The notes under the pieces: generated by a model
What the model was told of the DNA's origin: nothing
Database searches by the model: none
What the model saw: the letters and a program-made list of their open reading frames with translations, nothing else
Made by a program: the position numbers and the translations under genes
From: Methylotenera_A sp049687015
GTDB lineage: Bacteria > Pseudomonadota > Gammaproteobacteria > Burkholderiales > Methylophilaceae
Direction of reading: 5' to 3'
DNA: 64,000 nucleotides
Assembly (NCBI GenBank): GCA_049687015.1
Contig: JBAVIP010000012.1
Coordinates: forward strand, 1-64,000
In this document: in pieces, positions 7,690-15,989 of the stretch
Position numbering within the stretch: the first letter of the stretch is position 1
Layout: each line of letters opens with the position of its first letter

Positions 7690-8994
7690 ATGAGTAATCA
7701 AAGCCTTCTTGAGCGCAGTCTGAAATCTGTGTGGCACCCGTGTACGCAGATGAAGCAGCACGAGGTTTTTCCGCTTATCCCGATTGCACGTGGCGAGGGT
7801 ATCTGGCTGTACGATGCCGATGGCAAGCGCTATCTGGATGCAGTGAGTTCGTGGTGGGTGAACCTGTTCGGGCATAACAATCCACGTATCAAAGACGCTA
7901 TCAAGCAGCAGTTGGATACGCTTGATCACGTCATGCTTGCTGGGTTTACACATGAGCCAGTTGTCGAGTTGTCCGAAAAATTATCTAAACTCACTGGTCT
8001 AGGCCATGCATTTTATGCCAGCGATGGCGCGAGTGCGACAGAGATTGCGCTCAAGATGAGTTTTCATTATTGGCGCAATAGCGGGAAAGGCAGAAAAACC
8101 AAATTTATCAGCCTGCAAAATAGTTACCACGGCGAGACCTTGGGGGCACTGGGCGTGACCGATGTGGCGATTTTTAAAGATACTTACGCGCCGCTATTGT
8201 TGCAGTCGGCGCAAATGCCAAGCCCGGATTTTAGATTGGCAGATGCAGGCGAGGGTGCTGAGGCTTTTGCTTTGCGTTGTGCAGAAAAACTCGAGCAGTA
8301 TGTGAGTGAGCATCATGCAGAGCTAGCGGCTTTCATTATCGAGCCGCTGGTGCAGTGCGCGGCTGGCATGGGCATGTACCATCCTGTGTATCTGGCTAAA
8401 GCGCGCGAGATTTGTAGTAGGCATAAGGTACATTTGATTGCCGATGAAATAGCCGTGGGTTTTGGACGCACCGGGACAATGTTTGCATGTGGGCAGGGAG
8501 CTATCCAGCCTGATTTTATTTGTTTATCCAAAGGTATTACGGGCGGCTATTTACCCTTATCCGCAGTACTTACCACCGATACAATTTACCAGGCGTTTTA
8601 CGATGACAGCACCATTAAAGGCTTTTTACATAGTCACAGCTATACCGGTAATCCGCTGGCATGCAGTGCAGCGCTCGCAACGTTAGCGATTTTTGAAACT
8701 GATGATGTTATACAAAAAAATCGTGAAAAATCAGCCTTGATACAAGCCAAAATGCAAGTGCTCACTGACTTACCAATCAAGCATTTGCGGCATCAAGGCA
8801 TGATATTTGCCTTTGATGTCATGACACAAAACACACAGTTTTCTAGGCAGTGTTACCAGGCTGCAACAAAGCAGGGCTTATTATTGCGCCCAATCGGTAA
8901 CACGGTGTATTGGATGCCGCCATATATCATTACAGAAGAGGAAATTGATTTTATGGTGGGTGCTACTGTAGAGGCGATAAATTGTACGATATGA
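7690..8994 (+). CDS. bioA: Adenosylmethionine-8-amino-7-oxononanoate aminotransferase
   Basis: A 434-residue PLP enzyme of biotin synthesis that transfers the amino group of SAM to KAPA to make DAPA. Visible are WHPCTQMKQHE near the N-terminus, the substrate-pocket motif DAVSSWWVNLFGH, the ASDGASATEIALKM cofactor loop, the ADEIAVGFGRTG motif with the PLP-contacting Asp, and the Schiff-base lysine in CLSKGITGGYLP (about residue 281). It stands apart from other bio genes and overlaps dacB by ATGA, so the two are translationally coupled. I looked for a BirA operator upstream and saw none. Confidence 0.97.
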   Translation: MSNQSLLERSLKSVWHPCTQMKQHEVFPLIPIARGEGIWLYDADGKRYLDAVSSWWVNLFGHNNPRIKDAIKQQLDTLDHVMLAGFTHEPVVELSEKLSKLTGLGHAFYASDGASATEIALKMSFHYWRNSGKGRKTKFISLQNSYHGETLGALGVTDVAIFKDTYAPLLLQSAQMPSPDFRLADAGEGAEAFALRCAEKLEQYVSEHHAELAAFIIEPLVQCAAGMGMYHPVYLAKAREICSRHKVHLIADEIAVGFGRTGTMFACGQGAIQPDFICLSKGITGGYLPLSAVLTTDTIYQAFYDDSTIKGFLHSHSYTGNPLACSAALATLAIFETDDVIQKNREKSALIQAKMQVLTDLPIKHLRHQGMIFAFDVMTQNTQFSRQCYQAATKQGLLLRPIGNTVYWMPPYIITEEEIDFMVGATVEAINCTI

Positions 8995-10394
8995 AAAAGT
9001 TTTTAATATTCGCAAGTTTGGTGTTGGCCAGTTTGCATGTGCATGCAGAACTCCCAGCAACCGTGGCTGAGGTGCTTAAAAAAGCAGGCATTCCACAGCA
9101 AAGTGTGGCGGTGTATGTGCAGGCGGTAGAGAGTAATAGTCCGATTCTTAGCCACAATGCCGATAAAAGCATGAATCCTGCCTCGGTAATGAAATTAGTC
9201 ACCACTAATGCGGCGTTGGATTTGCTCACGCCAACTTATCGCTGGAAAACAGAAATCTATAGAAACGGTAACGTAGAAAACGGCGTACTAAATGGCAATC
9301 TGATCATTAAAGGTTATGGCGACCCCAGCTTTAAGGCGCAGGAGTTTTGGCGCATGTTGATGAGCTTGCAGCAGGCGGGCATCAAAGAAATCAAGGGGGA
9401 TTTGATTGTCGACAAAAGTTATTTTGCTAAAAGTGTAGGTGTGCGACATACCTTTGATGACGAGACTTGGCGCGCCTATAATGCCGAACCGAGTGCATTT
9501 TTGGTGAACGGCCGCAACACCAGCTTTAAGTTTGTCGCCACAGAAACGGGTGTGAATATCAACCAGGAATTTGAGCTGTTTCAAGTGCAAATTATTAACA
9601 ACATGAGGCTTGGTCAAGAGGTTTGCGGTGACTGGCGCAGCCGCTTTGGGTATACCGTTAAGACGCTGGAAAATAAGGCGATTGTGACATTCAGCGGTAC
9701 TTTTTCACAGGATTGTGGCGAGCGTTATCTGGAGCTGAGTGTATTTGATGACGAGAAATACGCTTTTTTTACGTTCAAAAAACTATGGCGTGAACTCGGT
9801 GGAAAATTTAACGGGACGCTTAGGCTGCAAGATACGCCAAGTAGCGCGATTAAAGTACTTGAACAAATGTCCGACCCATTAGGTTATGTAATTCGCGACA
9901 TCAACAAATGGAGCAACAACCTGATGGCGCGGCAGCTTTTATTGACTATTGCAGCAGAAAAAAATAGCGTGCCAGCAACGGAAGCCAAAGGCATAGCGGC
10001 TATTAACACTTGGCTTATTGGTAAGGGCTTGAATTTTAATGAGTTAGTGGTGGAGAATGGCTCGGGTTTGTCGCGTATTGAGCGTATTAGTGCAGAGCAT
10101 CTAGGCCGCATGTTGGTAAGTGCTTACAATAGCCCGGTGATGCCAGAGTTTATGGCTTCGCTGTCTATTTTGGCGCAAGATGGCACAGTGAAAAAGCGCT
10201 TAAACGAAAGCCAGTCGAGTGGCCGCGCTCACCTGAAAACAGGCTCATTAGACGGCGTGAGCGCCATTGCGGGTTACGAGATAGATGCGAACGGTCATCG
10301 TCATGTGCTGGTGATGCTGGTAAACCACGCGAATGCAGCGGCAAGTAAAAACGCTCAGGATGCGCTGATTGAATGGGTGCATCAACAACCATAA
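8991..10394 (+). CDS. dacB: D-alanyl-D-alanine carboxypeptidase/endopeptidase (PBP4 class)
   Basis: A 467-residue periplasmic penicillin-binding protein that trims peptidoglycan stem peptides and cuts cross-links. It has a signal peptide (MKKFLIFASLVLASLHVHA), the serine motif SVMK (about residues 64-67, NPASVMKLVTTNAALDLL), SNN in INKWSNNLMARQ and the third box KTGSLDG near residue 412. These three boxes and the length fit class-C PBP4/DacB. ATG 8991 overlaps the bioA stop; the upstream TTG in frame is less likely because the signal peptide begins at the ATG. Confidence 0.95.
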   Translation: MKKFLIFASLVLASLHVHAELPATVAEVLKKAGIPQQSVAVYVQAVESNSPILSHNADKSMNPASVMKLVTTNAALDLLTPTYRWKTEIYRNGNVENGVLNGNLIIKGYGDPSFKAQEFWRMLMSLQQAGIKEIKGDLIVDKSYFAKSVGVRHTFDDETWRAYNAEPSAFLVNGRNTSFKFVATETGVNINQEFELFQVQIINNMRLGQEVCGDWRSRFGYTVKTLENKAIVTFSGTFSQDCGERYLELSVFDDEKYAFFTFKKLWRELGGKFNGTLRLQDTPSSAIKVLEQMSDPLGYVIRDINKWSNNLMARQLLLTIAAEKNSVPATEAKGIAAINTWLIGKGLNFNELVVENGSGLSRIERISAEHLGRMLVSAYNSPVMPEFMASLSILAQDGTVKKRLNESQSSGRAHLKTGSLDGVSAIAGYEIDANGHRHVLVMLVNHANAAASKNAQDALIEWVHQQP

Positions 10395-10492
10395 CATGGT
10401 GTAATTGCGCGAACTTGCTCGAGTTTGCGGTATCATATCGTTTCGATTATTTAGGCTACCTTTACAATTTATAGCTAGGATTAAAGTTACAC

Positions 10493-10972
10493 ATGAAGCT
10501 AATTCATATTCTTTTGGCAGGTGCGTGCGCTTTTACATTAGGCGCTTGCAAGCCCCAAACATCAACACCAGCAACATCAACACAGGAAAAATCCTTAATG
10601 ACCGCAAATATCACCGAAGCCAATATTACAGAACTAAAAAAAATAGACACACAAACAGGCTCAGGCCGCGAAGCCGAGCCCGGCTTTAACATCAGCGTGC
10701 ATTACACAGGCTGGCTGTATGATGCAGCAGCGGCCGACAAAAAGGGTAAAAAGTTCGATAGCAGTTTAGATAGAAAACAGCCGTTCGATTTTGCCCTGGG
10801 CGCTGGCCAAGTGATTCAGGGCTGGGATGAAGGTTTTGCCGGCATGAAAATCGGCGGTAAGCGCACTCTGATTATTCCAGCAGAAATGGGTTATGGTGCA
10901 CGCGGTGCGGGTGGCGTGATTCCGCCGAATGCGACGTTGATTTTTGATGTTGAATTGCTGGACGTTAAATAA
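10493..10972 (+). CDS. FKBP-type peptidyl-prolyl isomerase lipoprotein
   Basis: A 159-residue protein that catalyses cis-trans isomerisation of proline bonds. The N-terminal signal MKLIHILLAGACAFTLGAC ends in a lipobox (LGAC), so it is probably membrane-anchored in the periplasm. The FKBP domain fills residues 50-159: VHYTGWLYD, KFDSSLDRKQPFDFALGAGQVIQGWDEG, GMKIGGKRTLIIPAEMGYGARG and IPPNATLIFDVELL, with the usual active-site aromatic residues. An insertion DAAAADKKGKK sits in the first loop. It overlaps the OsmC gene by one base. Confidence 0.93.
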   Translation: MKLIHILLAGACAFTLGACKPQTSTPATSTQEKSLMTANITEANITELKKIDTQTGSGREAEPGFNISVHYTGWLYDAAAADKKGKKFDSSLDRKQPFDFALGAGQVIQGWDEGFAGMKIGGKRTLIIPAEMGYGARGAGGVIPPNATLIFDVELLDVK

Positions 10973-11397
10973 TGAAGGTGCGTGTGAAATGGGTTGAAGG
11001 CGTGTGCTTTGTTGGCGAATCAGAGACAGGCCACGCAGTGGTGTTGGACGGTGCGCCTGAAAACGGTGGTCGTAACATCGGCATGCGCCCAATGGAAATG
11101 CTGCTCATCGGCATGGGCGGCTGCACATCGTTTGATGTGGTCACCATTCTCAAAAAAGCCCGCCAGCCGATTGTAGACTGCGTAGCGGAAATCGATGCGA
11201 CGCGTGCGGATGAGATTCCAAAAGTGTTTACCAAAATTCATGTGCACTTTGTGGTGACCGGCAATAATTTGAATGCTACTCAAGTGGAACGTGCAGTGAA
11301 ACTGTCGGCAGAAAAATATTGCTCTGCTTCGATTATGTTGAGTAAAAGCGTGCAAATCACGCATGACTTTGAGATAAGAACGCCCGAAAATATCTAG
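10972..11397 (+). CDS. OsmC-family peroxiredoxin-like protein
   Basis: A 141-residue protein of the OsmC/Ohr fold, YhfA-like subgroup. Family members reduce organic peroxides with paired cysteines or have unknown roles. Seen here are the first cysteine in GMGGCTSFDVVTILKKAR (about residue 47) and the second in AEKYCSASIMLSKSV near residue 123, in the usual helix positions. Start and stop coincide with the FKBP gene in a TAATG junction, so they form an operon. A hairpin (TAGCC/GGCTA, 11395-11411) lies at the convergent junction with the next gene. Confidence 0.9.
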   Translation: MKVRVKWVEGVCFVGESETGHAVVLDGAPENGGRNIGMRPMEMLLIGMGGCTSFDVVTILKKARQPIVDCVAEIDATRADEIPKVFTKIHVHFVVTGNNLNATQVERAVKLSAEKYCSASIMLSKSVQITHDFEIRTPENI

Positions 11398-11408
11398 CCG
11401 TATGTTGG

Positions 11409-11738
11409 CTAAGATTTGTTCGTAATGATTTTTACGTCTAAAGGCGCTTCGTTTTCCAGTACGTTTAGCAGCCTATCTACATTTGGGTGTTTGCCTGGGC
11501 AGTTTTCGGCGTCTTCAGTATGCTCGGCATATAGCGCCAAGCCTTCAACAGCAGCATCTAAAGTAATGCCGCCATACATTCTATACAAATGGTTATAAAC
11601 CTTAATCGAGCCCTGGCTGCCGGGCTTGTTTTCGATAACTCCTGCAGGCTCGCCATTTTCATAGTAAAGCTCAATGCGTTGCACGTCATCGGCGCTATCG
11701 AGTGTAAGTAAAACATCACTGAATTTTTGCATGCTCAC
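11409..11738 (-). CDS. DUF2322-family protein
   Basis: A 109-residue soluble acidic protein of unknown role. VQRIELYYENGEPAGVIENKPGSQGSIKVYNHL and EGLALYAEHTEDAENCPGKHPNVDRLL agree with what I remember of the DUF2322 family. AGGTGAG lies just upstream of the start. It follows coq7 after a 23-base gap on the same strand and is probably in its operon. No catalytic motif is evident. Confidence 0.75.
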   Translation of the reverse strand: MSMQKFSDVLLTLDSADDVQRIELYYENGEPAGVIENKPGSQGSIKVYNHLYRMYGGITLDAAVEGLALYAEHTEDAENCPGKHPNVDRLLNVLENEAPLDVKIITNKS

Positions 11739-11761
11739 CTTAAATTTTTTGCCTAAAGCGA

Positions 11762-12385
11762 TTAAATATAATAAGCGGTCTTGGTCATGATTTTAGAAGC
11801 GAACCTCATGCCAGCCTTAACCAGCGCGGGGAGCTCGCTTGCGCCAAGCTGGCCGGCTTCTTGTGCATGCGCTGCTTCATCTTGCTGCATCTGATGTACG
11901 ATTGTACGCGTTTTAATGTCGGTTTCATTGAGCCGGCTCAAATGATTTTGTAAATGTGTCGACACTTGGTTCTCTGTTTCAGCTAGAAAGCCCAGGTTCC
12001 ATTTGTCCCCCAGCGCGCCTGCTATTGCGCCCAGTGTAAAACTGCCCGCATACCAAACAGGGTTGAGCAGGCTTTTACGCCCGCCAAGCTCTTTAATGCG
12101 GGCTTCGCACCAGGCCAGATGGTCGGTTTCTTCATCAGCGGCATGTTCCAGCGCTTTTACTATATATGGGCTGCGCGATGTTAATGCCTGGCCGCTATAC
12201 AAAGCCTGTGCGCATATTTCGCCCACATGGTTAATGCGCATGAGCGTAGCTGCATGGGCCTTGCTTGCACCATCTAGCACAGGTTCATCTAAGTGAGCGT
12301 CAGGGCGTGGCCTGACAGCAGTGCTGGCCGCAAATAACGTGCGTAAACCTTTGTCAAATGTAGTGATTAATTTATCTGAAAGCAT
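11762..12385 (-). CDS. coq7: 2-polyprenyl-3-methyl-6-methoxybenzoquinone monooxygenase
   Basis: A 207-residue carboxylate-bridged diiron hydroxylase that performs the penultimate hydroxylation of ubiquinone synthesis at the membrane. Two Glu/His ligand sets are visible: LMRINHVGEICAQALY, then DEETDHLAWCEARI, and in the second half NQVSTHLQNHLSRL with QQDEAAHAQEAGQLG. The open frame extends 21 codons upstream, but MLSDKLITTFDKGLRTL matches the usual family start and gives the usual length, so I start at 12385. Neither start has a strong ribosome site. Ubiquinone made here feeds the respiratory chain encoded downstream. Confidence 0.93.
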   Translation of the reverse strand: MLSDKLITTFDKGLRTLFAASTAVRPRPDAHLDEPVLDGASKAHAATLMRINHVGEICAQALYSGQALTSRSPYIVKALEHAADEETDHLAWCEARIKELGGRKSLLNPVWYAGSFTLGAIAGALGDKWNLGFLAETENQVSTHLQNHLSRLNETDIKTRTIVHQMQQDEAAHAQEAGQLGASELPALVKAGMRFASKIMTKTAYYI

Positions 12386-12500
12386 ACCGTTGAGTTTAAT
12401 CCAATTCCGGTAATAAGTCATACCTGGATAGTTGTTTGAGTCCATCATAAAACAAAGCCCTGCTTTAATGAATAAAGCAGGACTCAGCAGAGCATAAAAA

Positions 12501-13934
12501 TTATTTTTTAGCTTCTGTAGGTTTTGCTTCCGGCGTTTTTTGTACAGGCAAACCTTTTAATACGTTCATCGCCTGCATAAATTGAATATCTTCTTTGCTG
12601 GCTGGCTCGATTGGACCTTTTTGCTCAGCAAATTTTTTCTCGTTCAGTTTTTCTTTTGCGGCATCTAAAACCTCGCTCATTGCAGGTTTATTAGCGTCAG
12701 CATCTTTCGGGTTAGATAGATGTTTGGCTAAATCGGCCTCGTGTAAATTGTTAGATTGATCAAAGCCATCTTCAACAATAATATCCGGCACGATGCCTTT
12801 AGCTTGAATCGAGCGGCCATTTGGCGTGAAGTAACGCGCAGTAGTAAGTTTAATGGCGCTGCCGTTATTCATCGGCAGAATGGTTTGTACAGAGCCTTTG
12901 CCAAAGCTTTGGACGCCTAAAATGGTTGCGCGTTTGTGATCCTGTAATGCACCAGCTACAATTTCTGAAGCCGAAGCGGAGCCCGCATTAACCAATACGA
13001 CGATAGGGGTTTTTTTGTAGTCGGTTGGCACATCTTTGAGATAATCTGATTTACCGCGACGCGCGTAATCAAGCGGGGTAGCGTTAAGACGCATTTTGGA
13101 ATCTGTCACACGGCCTTCGGTATAAACCACTAAATCATCTTTAGGCAGGAAAGCAGCCGATACGCCAACAGCCGCATCCAGCAAGCCTCCTGGGTTGTTG
13201 CGTAAATCTAGCACCAAGCCTTTGAACGGGCCTTTATTCTGCTCGCGCAAGGTTTTAAGCGCTTTGGCTAAATCTTCGCCCGTGTGTTCCTGAAACTGGG
13301 TGATGCGCACATAGCCGTAACCTGGCTCGATATACTTATTTTTAACACTTTGCGTTTTAATAATGGCGCGCGTTAAGTTAAAAGTAAGCGGTTTTGCTTC
13401 GCCTTTGCGTAACACGGTCAGCACAATTTTGGTATCGGGTTTGCCGCGCATTTTTTTAACCGCATCGTTGAGGGTTAAACCACGCACCTGGGTGTCATCC
13501 AGCTTCATAATCAAATCGCCTGTTTTTAAGCCAGCTTTGTAAGCAGGGCTATCTTCAATCGGCGTCACTACCTTAACAAGGCCATCTTCCATCGCGACTT
13601 CGATGCCCAAGCCGCCAAATTCACCTTGTGTACCCGCCTGCAAATCTTTGTAAGCATCGGCATCCATAAAGGATGAATGTGGGTCTAACCCGGAAAGCAT
13701 GCCGGTTAAAGCTTCGTTGATCAGCTTTTTATCTTCAACCGGTTCTACGTAATCGGTTTTAACCTTGCCAAACACCTCAGCAAATACGCGTAAATCATCA
13801 ATAGGCAGTTGTGATGATGCAACTTTTTCAGCCAAAGCTGAAAAGTTAAGGCTAACTAACACGCCGATTAATACGCCGGAACCAATAAGGCCAAATTTTT
13901 CAAAAGCAGACCGCATGCATACCCTTTTCATCAA
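12501..13934 (-). CDS. S41 C-terminal processing peptidase (CtpA/Prc type)
   Basis: A 477-residue periplasmic serine protease. An N-terminal membrane or signal segment (FGLIGSGVLIGVLVSLNFSALA) is followed by the helical region with LTGMLSGLDPHSSFMD, a PDZ domain at about residues 95-165 (GLGIEVAMEDGLVKVVTPIEDSPAYKAG), and the catalytic domain: LDLRNNPGGLLDAAV, the serine in NAGSASASEIVAGALQD (about residue 325) and the lysine in FGKGSVQTILP (about residue 350). The tail from 405 on is charged and Lys/Pro-rich. Family members trim envelope proteins and peptidoglycan hydrolases. It stands alone, with coq7 following on the same strand. Confidence 0.95.
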   Translation of the reverse strand: MMKRVCMRSAFEKFGLIGSGVLIGVLVSLNFSALAEKVASSQLPIDDLRVFAEVFGKVKTDYVEPVEDKKLINEALTGMLSGLDPHSSFMDADAYKDLQAGTQGEFGGLGIEVAMEDGLVKVVTPIEDSPAYKAGLKTGDLIMKLDDTQVRGLTLNDAVKKMRGKPDTKIVLTVLRKGEAKPLTFNLTRAIIKTQSVKNKYIEPGYGYVRITQFQEHTGEDLAKALKTLREQNKGPFKGLVLDLRNNPGGLLDAAVGVSAAFLPKDDLVVYTEGRVTDSKMRLNATPLDYARRGKSDYLKDVPTDYKKTPIVVLVNAGSASASEIVAGALQDHKRATILGVQSFGKGSVQTILPMNNGSAIKLTTARYFTPNGRSIQAKGIVPDIIVEDGFDQSNNLHEADLAKHLSNPKDADANKPAMSEVLDAAKEKLNEKKFAEQKGPIEPASKEDIQFMQAMNVLKGLPVQKTPEAKPTEAKK

Positions 13935-14087
13935 AATAATTACTGCTGTACTAAAATTGTTTGCAATACAACTGCTCGCAACACTAAGCTAAGAGCTTAC
14001 AATAAAGCAATGGTTCATTTTGCGCTATTTCAAGTGATTTTAATAGAGCGCGCAGCAAAAAATGTGTGTTAAGGACAAGGATTGAGC

Positions 14088-14363
14088 ATGAGGAATGAAC
14101 AGGTTGAGATTGAATATTGCACGCAATGCCGATGGCTGCTGCGCGCGGCTTGGCTGGCGCAGGAGCTATTAACAACATTTGAGGCTGAACTAAAAGCAGT
14201 GAGTCTAATGCCTGGCACAGGCGGCGTGTTTGAAGTACGGCTCAATGGTGCCGTGATATTCTCGCGCAAAGAGGCGGGGCGGTTTCCGGAATCGAAAGAG
14301 CTAAAGCAGCTTATCCGCGATGTAATTGCAGCAGAGCGCGATTTGGGACATAGTGACAGGTAG
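14088..14363 (+). CDS. SelT/SelW/SelH (Rdx) family redox protein
   Basis: A 91-residue thioredoxin-fold protein of the SelW-like family, with cysteine in place of selenocysteine. The N-terminus carries the CXXC redox pair in EIEYCTQCRWLLRAAWLAQELL (cysteines about 10 and 13), followed by the beta strand region GTGGVFEVRLNGAVIFSRKEAGRFPESKELKQLIRD, characteristic of the family (GxFEV, F-x-x-K-x-x-G-x-F-P). The ATG at 14088 is preferred over a TTG two codons before, because AAGG lies 8 bases upstream. The electron donor is unknown. Confidence 0.88.
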   Translation: MRNEQVEIEYCTQCRWLLRAAWLAQELLTTFEAELKAVSLMPGTGGVFEVRLNGAVIFSRKEAGRFPESKELKQLIRDVIAAERDLGHSDR

Positions 14364-14485
14364 AACTGGTATTAGCGCATGTTGATGCGGCCGATGATCT
14401 GAATTATTTGCAATTCTACAAGTCGTATTTTATGCATTGGGTTATGAATTAAATTTCACTTACTTATAACTTAAGGAGAACAAAA

Positions 14486-14947
14486 ATGGCTGCACAACAT
14501 GGCAACAACACCCCGGTTATTAAAGCGCTAAACACTATTTTAGAATTGGAATTGGCGGGTGTAGTGCGCTACACACATTATGCATTGATGGTGTTTGGCT
14601 ATAACCGCATCCCTATTGTTTCCTGGCTGCGTGGTCAGGCAGCCGAGTCGCTGACTCATGCGGATAAAGCGGGTGAGTTAATTACACATTTGGGTGGTCA
14701 TCCATCACTATCCATTGGGCCATTGCTAGAGACGCATAATCATGACATTGGCGATATTCTGCGCGAATCATTGGCGCATGAAGCGATAGCGCTAAATGCC
14801 TACAAAGCTTTGTTAAAATTGGTAGAAGGCGACTCAGTGATGTTGGAAGAATACGCCAGGGAAATGATTTACCAAGAAGAGTTGCATTTAGGTGAAGTAG
14901 ATAAAATGTTGCGCAAACCTGGTGATTTGGCTAAATTTCATGAGTAA
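14486..14947 (+). CDS. bfr: Bacterioferritin-like diiron protein
   Basis: A 153-residue four-helix ferritin-like protein for iron storage or oxidative detoxification. Ligand motifs are LELELAGVVRYTHY (Glu about 20), AAESLTHADKAGELI (Glu about 52, His about 56), the Glu in SLAHEAIALNAYKALL, and YQEELHLGEVDKML (Glu/His near 130). Length fits Bfr, although the heme-ligand methionine region is not clear, so a Dps-like or Bfr-like variant is possible. A strong AAGGAG sits 8 bases upstream. The 122-base gap before it shows no obvious Fur box to my eye. Confidence 0.85.
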   Translation: MAAQHGNNTPVIKALNTILELELAGVVRYTHYALMVFGYNRIPIVSWLRGQAAESLTHADKAGELITHLGGHPSLSIGPLLETHNHDIGDILRESLAHEAIALNAYKALLKLVEGDSVMLEEYAREMIYQEELHLGEVDKMLRKPGDLAKFHE

Positions 14948-14950
14948 TTA

Positions 14951-15496
14951 TTATTGAGATTTTTCCGAGAGTTTTTCAGCCACTTTATCTAGCCGCTGGC
15001 CGCCATTAAAGCGGCTTGCCCAGTAGCTATTTTGCATGCTCTCTACGCGCACCACATTGCCAGTGCTGGGCGCATGGATAAACTTATTGTCGCCAATATA
15101 AATCCCCACGTGCGAAAACGCAGATTTGAGCGTATTAAAAAACACCAAATCTCCCGGCTGTAGCTCATCTTTTTTGACGGTTTTACCGATCTGGCTAATG
15201 GCGCGTGCAGTAGGAGGCAAGGTCAAATTAGCTGCATTGCGAAACACATAACGCACAAAACCGCTGCAATCAAAGCCAGTTTCTGGTGATTTGCCACCGT
15301 ATTTGTATTTAATACCGGTCAGGCTTAGCGCGTTAATCAGCACATCTTGCGCTTTTTCTTGCCAGCTAGGTTGATAGTTTTCATCGACGTTATAAAGCGT
15401 TACACCCGCCACGTTTTCAGCCACAGCCTCTTCCGCCGTTGCTGGCGCGATAAAGCTTGCAAATAGGCATAATACCAAGAGTATTAAACGTTTCAT
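14951..15496 (-). CDS. NlpC/P60 cell-wall peptidase
   Basis: A 181-residue secreted cysteine peptidase that cleaves D-Glu-mDAP bonds in peptidoglycan. It has a signal peptide (MKRLILLVLCLFASFIAPATA) and the NlpC/P60 domain from about residue 48: catalytic Cys in GFDCSGFVRYVFR (about 75), His in SAFSHVGIYIGDNKF (about 128) and a third His in KFIHAPSTG. GDLVFFNT is also typical. It is convergent with bfr, three bases apart. The C-terminal RLDKVAEKLSEKSQ tail is charged. Confidence 0.94.
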   Translation of the reverse strand: MKRLILLVLCLFASFIAPATAEEAVAENVAGVTLYNVDENYQPSWQEKAQDVLINALSLTGIKYKYGGKSPETGFDCSGFVRYVFRNAANLTLPPTARAISQIGKTVKKDELQPGDLVFFNTLKSAFSHVGIYIGDNKFIHAPSTGNVVRVESMQNSYWASRFNGGQRLDKVAEKLSEKSQ

Positions 15497-15565
15497 CAGA
15501 GTTAAGGCGATAGAATTAAAACTTTGAGAACCTACCTTAAAAGTTAAGGTAGGTTAATTGATTTC

Positions 15566-15859
15566 CTATGGTTTAGCCATTGCGCTTTTGATCATGCCGA
15601 CGATGGCTAACAATACGCCACCACCCACACCACCACCAGCCACTTGGCCGATAATAGTGGCAATATCCATGCCGCCACCCGCTGCTGCTGCAGCGCCGCC
15701 TATACCCATCATGCCGAGTAATTGACCGCCCAAACCGCCGCCAAGAATACCAATCACGGAGTTTAGCACAGTGCCCATGCTTGCGTTTTTCATCAGGCTG
15801 CCAGCAATGTTACCGCCCACTGCACCGCTTATTAACTGAATAATCATTCCTAAATCCAT
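15566..15859 (-). CDS. Glycine-zipper small membrane protein
   Basis: A 97-residue protein made almost wholly of Gly, Ala, Ile and Met. Three hydrophobic segments with GxxxG-type packing can be seen: IIQLISGAVGGNIAGSLM, VIGILGGGLGGQLLGMMGIGG and IIGQVAGGGVGGGVLLAIVGMIKSA. Function unknown; likely an oligomeric membrane protein. AGGGAGG lies 6 bases before the start. Its own promoter must lie in the divergent gap with the helicase gene. Confidence 0.75.
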   Translation of the reverse strand: MDLGMIIQLISGAVGGNIAGSLMKNASMGTVLNSVIGILGGGLGGQLLGMMGIGGAAAAAGGGMDIATIIGQVAGGGVGGGVLLAIVGMIKSAMAKP

Positions 15860-15989
15860 ACATCCTCCCTAAAAGTAATGACAGAATTGAAACTTTACAG
15901 CAACGTAAGGCTAACAAGATATGCAGCATAACGCAATACTTTTTTAGGTTCGTCAAATCATCGCCTATATTCATGGGATAATTTCAGCC

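Noticed and set aside
11395..11411. Hairpin TAGCC/GGCTA between OsmC and DUF2322 genes as a terminator
   Set aside because: Only 5 bp with a 7-base loop and no T run; too weak to list as a terminator.
14364..14485. Fur box before bacterioferritin
   Set aside because: No match close to the 19-bp Fur consensus was visible; only AT-rich sequence and the ribosome site.
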